A stretch of 64,000 bases of DNA from Hydrangea macrophylla (lineage: Eukaryota; Streptophyta; Magnoliopsida; Cornales; Hydrangeaceae), in NCBI GenBank assembly GCA_033977485.1, contig CM066988.1, positions 31,058,001 through 31,122,000 of the forward strand. The letters are read 5' to 3'. Of this stretch, positions 21,059 through 32,812 are shown one piece after another (positions within the stretch are counted from its first letter, which is position 1; each line of letters opens with the position of its first letter). The notes under the pieces were generated by a model. That model saw only the letters and a program-made list of their open reading frames with translations, ran no database searches and had not been told where the DNA came from. A program made the position numbers and the translations under genes.

Positions 21059-23279
21059 TATGAATCCCACGATGGGCTATTTTCAGGAGAAATCCTTCGA
21101 CCTCGCTGTAACAAATCCGGTACTTGACCATGGGTTCCGCCATATCGTTGACCAGTCCAATTACACGAGATTCTTTAGTCACCGTAGGGTGATGATTGAA
21201 AGACCTCTTGAGATGACCTGACTTTCTGCTCCTTGGTTCTTAGCCAGAATCAAGGCTATACCACGATGGTACGAGATGTTGACCCAGCCCAAACAGGTCA
21301 ATGTTTCGTGGGTACGAGAGGTCTGTGCAACGATGATTAAGGACCCGGCTGCACCATACACTTACCGATCTTACTTCCATGGTCGGGAGATCATCATCAG
21401 TCCTGCCACCTTATCTGCTGCCATAAGGGTCCTTGAGGAGCTGGAGTGTGACTGTCCTCACCGTGTGGGTACTCCCGAGATCGCTTACGCCATAATTGTC
21501 AGAGAGATTACAAGTGGTGCCGTTCAGTTCTGGAACGGCTCCTCTCATATAGAGGATCAGTTCCTGACTGATAGGTACCACATGCTCCATCTTGTCCTCT
21601 GTAGACACCCCATTTTGTCGGCTCTCAGATTTAGGAGACCCATAGCTTGGTGGTTCACAATGATCGTAAAAGACTCAAAAGGACTCTCGGAAGTCACCTC
21701 TATCTTTCTGAATGCTCAGAATGACCAAAATGCCCCTAAAAGCCCGAAAACTCCCAGATTTGGTCCCAAAGTTCTAAAAACATGCTACGTCATAAGAAAA
21801 GTGATAAAATGAGTTTTTAAGAAAAATCGGATAAAATCGTCAGCTCCCAGAGACCCACGGAAGTCCCGGAAGTTCCCGAAAAGTCCCCGTTGACCGGTTT
21901 GACCAAGGTTTGACCAGGTTTGACCAAGTTTGACCAAGTTTGACCGAAGTCGTCCAAATTCACCAGAATCATTCTAAATCATGAGAAAAGTATTAAAACA
22001 AGTTCCAAAAGAAAATCGAGCGAAAACGTCAGCTCCCGGGAACTCCCGGAGGTTTCCAGAACTTCCCGGGAATCCCAGGTTTGACCAGTTTGACTAAAAT
22101 TTGACTTTGGAACCAGGGCGCCGAAACAATTTTCAAACATTTTTCATGGATACTAGAGGTCAATAGCTTTCCAACGGTATATCACACATAATTTCTGGAT
22201 TTAAAACGAATTTATTATGAATTTCCAAAGGCGAAAAAGGCGATCAAATCGGCTTTTATCGCGAATACCGCAAAAATTTTCAAAGTGACCTATCCCTGAA
22301 CTATTATTTATGTAAAATAGACTCCATTACCTTTCCAACGGTATATCACAACCTCAGTTTGGAGTTCATACGCATTTTCTGTGAATTTCGGACGAAATAG
22401 GGCCTTTTCGCGAATACCGGAACCTCAAGGGGCCTAAACATCATTATCTGGACGAAGGAGGCGCAGTGTCGCCGCGGTACTGGCCCACTGCCGCCGTGGC
22501 ACTGGCCCAGTGCCGTCGCGGCACTCCCCTCCAGAACAGTGTATTTTTGTAATTTATTTTGGGGGTCCAATTTGATATATTAGAAATCAAAACGACGTAG
22601 TTTTGGTTCCCAGCTTATTTTGGACCAATGGGAGACCATTTTAAACTTTTTAAAACTCCATTTACCACCCCCTCCTTTGCCTATAAAAGAAGCCATTTAC
22701 TTCCATTTAAAGGAGAGACATGGAAGCTTAGAGAGAGCTTAGGAAGAAACTCTAGGGAAATATAGAGAGAGAAAGAGAAGAAGTAGTCTTCTTCTTCCAT
22801 TTTTTCCAATCAAAGTGAGTTCTAATCTTGTTTTCCTCCACCATTCTTCTATATACTTCATCATCAATATACCGAAACACCATTTCTCTAAGCATTTTTG
22901 AGTTAGGAAGCTACTTCCATGTCCAAATGTCTATATCTATGAGTGAAACACCAAGCTACAAGTCTAATATCACATTGATTATCATCTATTGATTTGTTCA
23001 TTTGCTTGCTTATATACAATGATCATCTCTTCTTACCTCATTTCTTTTTGATTTTCTTTATTTACTTACTAGTTCATCATCATCTAGATGATGACATGAA
23101 GTTTGAGGTGAGTGAATCCTTATGGATAGTAGCTCTTGACCTCAAAACCATGTTTAATAGATGATGATTATAACTTCAATACCTCCAAGGTATCTTTGAA
23201 GTTATGTTCAAAATAAAAATGAATCTCTCCAATAATATTGGGAGTTCTTTGATGATTCAAGGTTGGATGAGATTCTAAG

Positions 23280-24600
23280 TGGTCACATGGTCATCTCAAG
23301 AGTTTAAGTTCATGCTTTGAACATCTATTTCAAAACCCCCAATCAAGAACTCAAACTCTATTTCAAACCCAAATCCATTTTCTTCAAGAATGATCCAAAA
23401 TAGTGAGCTGTTCAGATTCAAAGATTTGTTTTGAATTAAATACTTGAGTTATGATGATGAAACCACTTGGAAAATCTTCCTAAGACATCATAGTTTGTCT
23501 CCAATTTTTCCCATCAATTATAGAGATGTGAAATATTTGTTTTGGATGTGAGAAGTTAATATTCATAATCTGCCTTTGTTCTCACAGAATGTTCACCTTA
23601 CTTCTTGCACTTATTCTGGATATTTTCATCACTGTACATATATCTTTTCTATTTTTTTATGCAACTTGGGTGTCTTAGGAAACATTTGGTATATAATGGG
23701 TCATCATAAACCCTTTCTTTGATTTATGAAAAATCATACAAAATCAGTCAACAGTGCAGCTTTTGTTTCTGAGTCATGTGTACATTCTGATTTATTTCTT
23801 TTAATCTGTGATAGCTATTGAGGTTTGGCTTTATGATTTTTCCCACATTTTCCTAGGCACGTTTGACTTCCCATTATAATGTTATAAAGTAATGCATACA
23901 GTCTGTCCACTATTCATAGCATTTCACTTTTTGACTTTCACACTTTGATGCAACACTCTCTTCTATCTAGATGAGCCCATATCCCATGAACATATTCTTT
24001 ACCACTTTGAGCATGCTACATCATATCATGTATCACCTATCCTCTCATGTATCATACTCCCATAGATTCTTGAGTTTGGTTTCCAAATAAAACTATGTTT
24101 TGCAAATACTTGGGAAGTTCATGAAATGAGTTAGGAATTGATATTCCAAGTGGTTAGAATATTCATCCAAGTTCTGGAAGTATACTTTCAAAACCCCCAT
24201 TTCAAAACCCCCCTCCTAAACCCCTCATTTTGATTTCAAGAAATAAACCTTGTTTTTCCCAAAATCTTCAAAACAGTGAGTCAAAACAGTGAGTGATCTG
24301 AGTTCAAAGATTTCTATAGAACTCAATACTCAATGTATGGATGCAAGACCACTTGAAAAATCTTCCTAACTCATTATAGAACATCCATGATTTTTGGCTT
24401 GACTTGGAAGCACTTGAAAATGGTCCATTCTTGCCCAAACATTCTCTCCAGATATTCTGTTTTTGCTGTCACAGCAGCTTGGTCTACTTTCAACTTGTTT
24501 TACAGAAAACTTTTCCAAAAAGAGTGGTCCTAACTTATTTTTACCTTCAACGTCAATGTCTTAGGGAACTTTCTGTATAAAATGGGCCTCTAGATCATTA
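23280..24600 (+). repeat. diverged internal tandem duplication in the outer solo LTR
   Basis: Two successive blocks match the same part of the reference LTR (about 7060-7930): the first 23280-24110, the second from about 24130 to 24640 and on from 27956. Paired landmarks: 'ACCACTTGGAAAATCTTCCTAA' like at 23471 and 24348; 'CAGTC.ACAGT' at about 23754 and 24631; 'CTGTCCACTATTCA' at about 23909 and 28140. The first block is clearly more diverged from the reference than the second. Confidence 0.75.
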
Positions 24601-24643
24601 GTTTTCATTTTCTAAGATTTTTCAACATTTCAGTCGACAGTAC

Positions 24644-27600
24644 TGTGGACACCGGCATTTTGGGAGGGGGCCCGCCTTTTAGGTTTGAAATTGTTTGATT
24701 TGAAAGGAGAGAGAAAATGGTAGGTCTGTTGAAAATAGATACAGAGTCGCCGCTTGGTCTTTAAGGAACCAAGAAACCTAATTTGACTCACCCAAGCGGA
24801 TAAGGGCATCAGCCCTTCATAACCAAAGAACTTGGTTCGGGGTTTTGGTACGAGAGAGGAAGGAGCCTTTGTCGCGACTAAAACACCCTCAACTCGCCCC
24901 GTCTTTCGACGGGCCTCAATTAGCATCCAAATAATCATCTTATACTATGTATGGTCCGGCAATTAATACTATGATAATATATTACATTACATAAGAAACT
25001 TTGAAAATGGAAGATCTAAAGGTAAGATATCATTCATAAGATCTAAGCCAAATATCATAGAATGTAAAGTGAAAGATCACACAAACAAACCTAGGAAAAA
25101 TCGTCTAATCATGTATCAAATAATCAAGATTTCCTAATCTAGAGGGGGACATGAATTGTTATTGAAACAAATAAACCAAGGAATTAAAATATGCTTAGCA
25201 AGCTAGTATGATGCATGTTAATTTTGAGAAAAGAAGATTTCTCAATCTCCGGGACCAATGAGAAAGGACGATTAGATCGAGAGGAAGCATGAACGTGTGA
25301 TCAAGATCATTCCTTATAATCTTCTTAGATTAGGAGTTGCAAAAACCCCAAATCTTGCATGAATGCAATGCATGTATCTAAAATGTGCCAAGGTTGTAGT
25401 GTGCTTTGTGTTCATGGATTCCTAGAATGACTTAGAAGTCTAAAATGTGTATGAATGGATGAATGAAATCAACATGGGATATGTACAAATGTATTATGAA
25501 CTACTTCCTAAGATATGAACTAATGTGGAATGCATATGAGCATCAAATCAAAGAATGAAAGTTGAAATATGCTTGCTGTGAATAGTGGACAGAACAGTAG
25601 CATGATCTTTTGGAATTTGAAAAGAGGGGTTAGGAATGTTTTCAATGCATGATTTTTTATGGAGATGTTCCTTATTGTGTCTAGAACACAACCCAAAAGG
25701 CCAATCTTGAATATCTATCACAGATTGAGAGAAATCATATAAACAATGAAGGTCACTCAGAAACAGAGTCCGTACCGTCGACTGAAATGTTGAAAAATCT
25801 TAGAAAATGAAAACTAATGATCTAGAGGCCTATTTTATACAGAACGTGTCCTAAGACATTGAAGTTTAAGGGAAAAATAAGTTAGGACCACCCTTTTTGG
25901 AAAAGGTTTCTGAAAAAGAGGTTGGAAGTGGACCTAGCTGCTGTGACAGCAAAAACAGAATGTCTGGAAGGAATGTTTGGGTCCAAATGGACCATTTCCA
26001 TGTACTTTCAAGTCAAACCAAAAATCGTGGGTGTTCTCCAATGGGTTAGGAAGACTTTCCAAGTGGCCTTGCATCCATATGTTGAGTATTGAGTTCTAGA
26101 GAAATCTTTGAACTCAACTCACTCACTGTTTTGACTCATTATTTTGAAGATTTTGGGGAAAACAAGGTTTTGTTTCTTGAAACCAAAATGAGAAGGATTG
26201 AGTGGGGTTTTGAAATAGATGTTTTGAAAACATATTTTTAATACTCAATGAGGATTATAGCCACTTAAAATGTCAACATCAAACTCATCATCAAGAACCT
26301 CCAAGATTGTTGGAGAGATTTATTTTTATTTTTGAACATAACTTCAATACATTTCAAGAATACCTTGGAAGTATTGAGGTTATGATCATCATCTATCAAA
26401 CATGTTTTTGAGGTCAAGAGCTACTATCCATAAGGATTCACTCACCCCAAACTTCATATCATCACTTAGATGATGATGAACTAATAAGTAAATAAAGAAA
26501 ATAAAAAAGAAATGAGATAAGAAGAGATGAACAATAAATAAACAAGCAAGTAGATGATGATCAATATATGATATTCATGAAGCATGAGACTTGTAGATTG
26601 GTGTTTCACTCATATGTAATGACACTAGACATGGAAGAAGCTTCCACTCTCTTGAATGCTCACTAAAATGGTGGTTGGGAGCATTGAATGTTGAAGTAAA
26701 TGGGAGTAATGAAGTAAAAACAAAGTTTAGAACTCACTTTTGTTTTGAAAAATCAAAGAAGGAAGCTTCTTTCTCTCTATTCTAACCTTATCTCTACAAC
26801 TTTCTCTCCCAAACTTTTCCTAAACTTTTATTTCACCCCCCTAAAATGAAGAGCAATGGGGTGTTTATATAGGCCAACTTGGGGGTGGTTTTGGGATTTA
26901 GAAAGTATTCCCATTGGCTCCAAATATCTGAAATCATAAAGCTATGTCGTTTTGGCTTTTAATTAATCAAAATGGGACCACAAAACTATTTACAAAAATA
27001 TACTGCTCTGGAGGGGAGTGTCGCGGCGGCACTGGGCCAGTACCGCGGCAGCAGTGGGCCAGTGCCGCGGCGGCAGTGCTCCTCCTTCGTCCAGATAATG
27101 TTGTTTAGGCCCCCTGAAGTTTCGGTATTCGCAAAAAGGCCCTATTTCGTCCGAAATTCACAGAAAATGCATACGAACTTCAAATTGAGGTTGTGATATA
27201 CCGTTGGAAAGGTAATGGAGTCTACTTTACATAAAAAATAGTTCGAGGATAGGTCACTTTGAAAAGTTTTGCGGTATTCGCGATAAAAGCCAATTTGATC
27301 GCCTTTTTCGCCTTTGGAAATTCATAATAAATTCGTTTTAAATCCAGAAATTATGTGTGATATATCGTTGGAAAGCTATTGACCTCTAGTATCCATGAAA
27401 AATGTTTGAAAATTGTTTCGGCACCCCGGTTCCAAAGTCAAATTTTGGTCAAACTGGTCAAACTTGGGATTCCCGGGAAGTTCTGGAAACCTCCGGGAGT
27501 TCCCGGGAGTTGATGTTTTCGCTCAATTTTCTTTTGGAACTTGTTTTAACACTTTTCTCATGATTTAAAAATGATTCTGGCAAATTCGGACGATTTTGGT

Positions 27601-27955
27601 CAAACTTGGTCAAACCTGGTCAAACCTTGGTCAAACCTAGTCAAACCTTGGTCAAACCGATCAACGGGGACTTTCTGGGAGCTTCCGGGACTTCCGGGGG
27701 TCTCTGGGAGCTGACGATTTCACCCGATTTCTCCTACAAACTCATTTTATCACTTTTCTTATGACATAGCATGTTTTCAGAACTTTGGGACCAAATCTGG
27801 GAGTTTTCGGGCCTTCAAGGGCATTTTGGTCATTCTGAGCATTCTGAGAGATAGAACTGACTTCCGAGAATCCTTTTGAGTCTTTTTACGATCATTGTGA
27901 ACCACCAAGCTATGGGTCTCCTAAATCTGATAGCCGACAAAATGGGGTGTCTACA
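24644..27955 (-). mobile_element. TatB-family solo LTR (inner), reverse orientation
   Basis: On the + strand it begins TGTGGACACCGGCATTTTG and ends AAATGGGGTGTCTACA, flanked by AGTAC at 24639-24643 and 27956-27960. It is 3312 bp, the same size as the 5394-8660 LTR. It reads as its reverse complement from end to end with no internal region, so it is a solo LTR. TATA box on the - strand near 26862-26872. Confidence 0.95.
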
Positions 27956-30033
27956 AGTACGGACTCTGTTTCTGAGTGACCTTCATTGTTTATATGATTT
28001 CTCTCAATCTGTGATAGCTATTCAAGATTGGCCTTTTGGGTAGTGTTCTAGACACAATAATGAAGATCTCCATGAAAAATCATGCATTGAAACCATCCCT
28101 AACCCCTCCTTTCAATTTCCAAAAGATCATGTTACTATTCTGTCCACTATTCACAGCAAGCACATTTTAACTTTCATTCTTTGATTTGATGCTTATATGC
28201 ATTCAAAATTAGTTCATGTCTTAGGAAGTAGTTCATACTACATTTGTACATATCCTATGATGATTTCATTCATACATTCATACATATTCTAGACTTCTAA
28301 GCCATTCTAGGAATCCATGAACACAAGGCACACTACAACCTTAGCACATTCTAGATACATACATTGCATCCATGCAAAGATTTGGGGCTTTTGTGACTCC
28401 TAATATAAGAAGATTATAAGGAATGATCATGATCACACGTTCATGCTTCCCCTCGATATAATCCATCCCGGGGATTGAGAGATCTTCTTTTTCTCAAAGA
28501 ATAACATGCATCATACTAGCTTGCTAAGCATATTTTGATTTCTTTGTTTATTTGTTTCAATAACAATTCATGTCCCCCTTTAGATTAGGAAGTCTTGATT
28601 ATTTGATACATGATAAGACGATTTTTCCTAGGTTTATTTGTGTGATCTTTCACTTTGCATTGTGTGATATTTGGCTTAGATCTTATGAATGATATCTTAT
28701 CTTTAGATCTTCCATTTCAAATTTTCTTATGTGATGTAATATACTATCATAGTATTATTTGTCGAACCATACATAGTATAAGATGATTATTTGGATGCTA
28801 ATTGAGGCCCGTCGAAAGACGGGGCGAGTTGAGGGTATTTTAGTCGCGACAAAGGCTCCTTCCTCTCTCGTACCAAAACCCCGAACCAAGTTCTTTGGTG
28901 ATGAAGGGCCGGTGCCCTTATCCGCTTGGGTGAGTCAAAATTAGGTTTCTTGGTTCCTTAAAGACCAAGTGGCGACTCTGTATCTGTTTTCAACAAACCA
29001 TTCCTTTTCTTTGATCCAAATCAAATTCCAAAATCAAACAAGTTTCAAAAACCCAACAAAGGGGCGGAAGCCTGGTGTCCACATCCTCTGTAACTGTATT
29101 TTTCCGACTTCCTATCACAAGAAGCTGGCGAGTTGGTATGTGCGAGCACTATTTTGTGTGGGGACAGGGAGACGAGTATGCCTCCTGTGATTATATATTG
29201 AGTTCATGGTGCAGCACACACGCTATATCTCGGCCAAGAAGCACCTGAAAGGAGCGTGGGACATCCATCGCATTGTGACCTAGAGCGGCCTACTCCCTAT
29301 TGCTACTGGTGTCTATCAGTCCCCCAAGAGCCGCTTTGGTGTGACCGCCGCTCGTTGCTCTGACGCCCAGAAGAGAAAAAGGAAAGGGAAGGGCAAGGCT
29401 AAAGTTGGAGTAAAGAGGAGGCGAGGAGGGACAAATACTGAGGATGTAGCTTCTGGGACTCCGACCGAGGCTGAGGAGCATGATTCAGAGGAAGAGGGTG
29501 ATCCTGTCGAGGAGGTCGAGAGATTTGAGTTGAGACAGCAGCCTCAGGCTCCAGCCCAGGGAGAGTCTTCTTCTGCGCCTCTCCCGACTCTTCACGAGTT
29601 ACTACTGGAGGAGAGAGAGGCTCGGATTAGACTCGAGGGCAAGGTAGACCAGATGACGACTTTGCTAGAGGCAATCTTGATCTAGATCGGCGTCGATCAG
29701 TCGGTTCATGCGGCTTCTGCGCTACCCCCCAGCGATCCATCTACACCTGCTCCACCGTCCCCCGTCCCACTTACCACTTTTGTTATTCCATCCTCCACCG
29801 CTGGCCCATCTGTCCCTGTTTCTGATCCTTCTGTTCCTTCCACATCGGTGACACCGTCTGCTTTTGAGACACCACTTCCACCACCTCCAGTCGTGACGGA
29901 TCCATTATTAGCTACATCTGCTGTTCCGACTGAGAGTGACCTGGCGATGGTTACTGCTATTGCTGAGGGTGGAGATAGGGATGCTCCGGATTTGGCTATT
30001 GAGATATTATCGGATGTTGCTGATAATGTATAG

Positions 30034-32112
30034 AGTATGATGGATCAGTGTTTTTGGTTATTTTGGTGGGTTATGATGTATTTTGTTTTCTCTCTTCTCT
30101 CTCTTATTTGTTTGGTGGGTTAGGTTAGTTGGACATGTTGGTTATTTTTGTTATATGGATTTTGTAATCACTGTTCTGTTATTCCATTGCATTATTATAC
30201 CAGTGATTAGTTCTGCTTATGTATGGATCTTATGCTTTATGTTTTTAATTACTATATTTGATCCTGCCTGTATGGAGTTGTATGCATTCTTTCCAGGTTG
30301 TTACACGTGCAGTTATTACTATGATTTTACAGGTGATATCTCTCTATCTATATTTGAAAATTAACTTCTGAGGACATTGTTATTTTCAGTTGGGGGTGAG
30401 ATGTAGATAGATAATCACCTGTGTCACTTTATTGCACATGTCATACAATTTCGAGTTTGAATTCTTGACAAAAAAAAGTGTGTTAAAAAATTAAAAATTT
30501 CAACAAGGCTTGAATTACATTGGTAGAATAACTCCGAATATGCACTTCTATTTAGCTGATATCAAGCAAGGACACAACCATTTTATTCTCATCCTTTTAT
30601 GAATTAAGTTCACGCGTTTTTCTAGCTTCTCTAGGATGAATGCATATGTTGACCATTTTTGTATCCAAATCATTTGCACATGTTAATAGCTATGCAGAAA
30701 ACTTAAAATAAGAGTTAATACGACTTTCGTACTTTAAGGAATGAAGTAGTGGAAACTAGTACCCTTCGTGAGCTATTGAATCCATCTTCAATCTTGAATC
30801 TTGAGGGAATTTTCACATCAAATTCGAATTGTTCTTATTGAATAAGCGTGTTAAATTTGTTGAATAGTCTCTGATTCTTCATTTTGGCTTCTTAGTAGAG
30901 GAGAACGTTCAGGAATTACCAACCAAACTCAATGAACATTTAAGTGTTATAAATTAGGAAGTTGAGAAAATGATTTAAGCCATCGTTATTTGCTCCTTGC
31001 TTTCTCTATTTACCTATATCGAGATTTCAGAATATGCATTGTTCTTAACCCCACACCTAGTAAATAATGCCAAATCTATTATGAAATCTTAAATTTCTAA
31101 TCTTGTACCTTGACCTCAATACACCCCATTGCACACCCAATGTGATTAAATTGTTGAAGTATGAGGAGGGAGTAGTAGTGGGAAGGGCTGCATAAAAGGA
31201 AAAAAAGGAAGGAGAAAGTCTAGGTTAAAAAATATATATATATATGGAGAGGATGGTTGGAAGGAAGTGAAGAAGAAATTACTGAACACAGTCACATGTT
31301 GAAAATGTGCAATTTCTTCCCCCTCTAATTTCTACCCTACTAAATAAAAACCGTCAAGTCAAAGCCTTAATGATTTTCAACAACTTAGTTTAAACACAAA
31401 CGTGTAATTTGAGTTATCCACGGTATTTTGCTCCTCTAGCAAGTAGTATTCCGTTCATGAGACTATACACTCTAAATGTTCATCTTTTATTGAGTCGGGT
31501 ATGAAAGCATTAGTATTCGAAAAATCACTCCTATCAAAGCTTTCATACCATGTGCGATCATTATTAACCAAGTCTCTGTGGGATGTTCATTTTTGAGTGT
31601 AGTAACCATGTGAGAATTGAGTTGAAACTACAAGTTCTGAGAGTATGATAGTTTAAAAAACTCTAAATAAATTTTGATGTATAGCTGTTAATCTCACACA
31701 CACACGGATACATGGATGTGATGCATATGTTATTTTTTTTCTTGGTGACATGAGGAACATGTGTATTTCTTTCATGGTTTGAATGAGGATGATATGTTTT
31801 GTAGAGCTAAATTAATAGTTGAATAAAAGGAAGTGTTCACAAGTTATTCTATATCTTTTTGATCTTAAAATCAGAGAATTTTGTGGGTATATTCACTGCA
31901 AACCCTCACGAGACAACACTCGTCCACTAGGGGGAACCTAAGGGTTTAACGGCTTGTTGCACTTGCTAAATGCAACTGCGATTCCTACGAAAGTGAGTTA
32001 GGTAGTTTCTTTCTTGTTACTTTAGTTGACTTGAGTTCAATTTATTCTAGTTTAGTCGTTATAGTCGTAGTTAGTTTGTTTTATTTTCGCTCTTTAGCTA
32101 GGGACTAGCAAA
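30034..32112 (+). other. Athila 3' non-coding region
   Basis: About 2.1 kb between the third ORF and the 3' LTR. No convincing protein. Contains T-rich tracts, a (TA)n at about 31225, and a conserved block about 31400-32000 whose reverse complement recurs at about 41320-41800 next to the 3' LTR of element B ('ACGGCTTGTTGCA.TTGCTAAATGCAA.T.CGATTCCT'). Confidence 0.6.
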
Positions 32113-32129
32113 TCGCTAGTTGGGGGTTG
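32113..32129 (+). other. polypurine tract region before Athila 3' LTR
   Basis: AATCGCTAGTTGGGGGTTG directly before the LTR start. The parallel position in element B reads, on its own strand, GAGCTAGTTGGGAGTG before TGATTAGAG. The G5 core is the likely plus-strand primer; T residues within it make it a poor tract. Confidence 0.6.
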
Positions 32130-32812
32130 TGACAAGCGAGGGTATTTGTAAAATACAACCGCGCTAAAAGAAGAAAATGTACTAATTTAGTTTACAATTC
32201 CCTTGTTTAGCTACAGTTTGAATTATAATTCCAATTTTCACACATTGTGATTAACCTGTGATAAGTTGTGTGTTTTAGCTGCAATTTATGCAGATTACCG
32301 TTGCTGTGTGGAGAATTGGAAGATAACGATAAAAGGAAGTGCTGGGTTTCAAAGAAGACATTTCAAAACTGAAGCACAGAGTTCGAGCGATCGAAGAAGG
32401 CTCGAGCGATCGAGAGTTTGATCGATCGAGAGAAGTTCAAGCGATCGAAGATCCCAGAAGTTCAATCGATCGAGCGATTTTCGATTGATCGAACATGGCT
32501 TTTATCAGATCATACGCGCATGCTGCGGGAACATGGTTAAAACCCTAGCTTTAGGTTTGTCTATTTATATCAGTTGTATTCACGAAAAGGACGATGCCCA
32601 CTTTACTTTTCATCAATTTTAGAGAGAGAGATAGAGTTTTTCCATGTTTTATAGGTCTTGGAGCTTGGATATTGCTTTTGGATTGCTATTCTCATAGTTT
32701 AATATAAGTTTTTCCTTTCCAGGTTACTCTTTTATTGTTTATTTGTATTCTGCACGTATTTTAGAGTAGTGTAATTAGTTATCACATAGTTTTGTATGCT
32801 AGATAAACTTAT
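32130..32812 (+). repeat. 3' LTR of Athila, truncated
   Basis: Begins TGACAAGCGAGGGTATTTG and is collinear with 10056-10738 of the 5' LTR, including the GATC-palindrome cluster at 32383-32495. It has no inverted block, but it ends at GCTAGATAAACTTA before the position where the inverted copy would begin, so it cannot show whether the rearrangement was in both LTRs. The next base belongs to TatA. Confidence 0.92.

Larger units (their letters stand above)
21600..29083 (+). mobile_element. TatB-family solo LTR (outer), itself interrupted
   Basis: Begins TGTAGACACCCC at 21600, ends GGTGTCCACA at 29083, flanked by TCCTC at 21595-21599 and 29084-29088. No primer site, gag or pol lies inside, and the host ORF resumes in frame directly after the second TCCTC, so it is a solo LTR. 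Removing the inner solo LTR and its target copy leaves about 4.17 kb, roughly 0.9 kb longer than the 5394-8660 copy because of an internal duplication (23280-24130). TATA box at 22682. Confidence 0.95.
21059..30033 (+). pseudogene. third Athila ORF, 'plant transposon protein' type, split by a solo LTR
   Basis: Frame 21059-21599 continues without shift at 29089-30033 once the insertion and one target copy are removed. Stops at 21219, 29188, 29281 and 29683 interrupt it. Length would be about 495 residues. N-terminal half: FFSHRRVMIERP, YEMLTQPKQVNVSWVREVCA, YFHGREIIISPATLSAAIRV, YHMLHLVLC plus CIFPTSYHKKLASWYVRALF. This order resembles the 'putative plant transposon protein' domain (Pfam PF20167) found downstream of pol in gypsy elements; function unknown. 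The C-terminal half has a basic KRKRKGKGKAK patch, acidic linker, a coiled-coil-like LLLEEREARIRLEGKVDQM and a Pro/Ser/Thr-rich tail. Domain assignment is from memory of the family pattern. Confidence 0.65.
10056..32812 (+). mobile_element. Athila-lineage gypsy retrotransposon with nested solo LTRs
   Basis: 5' LTR 10056-13294, primer site 13301, gag-pol 13424-18998, downstream ORFs 19147-20049 and 21059-30033, 3' LTR start at 32130. Without the 7.5 kb TatB solo LTR insertion it spans about 15.3 kb. It lies in the TatB gag (left flank GAAAC). The 3' LTR is cut at 32812, where - strand TatA RNase H begins, so no right target duplication exists. Lineage call rests on the gag motif series, the primer site and the DLGASxN protease. 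Confidence 0.9.
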
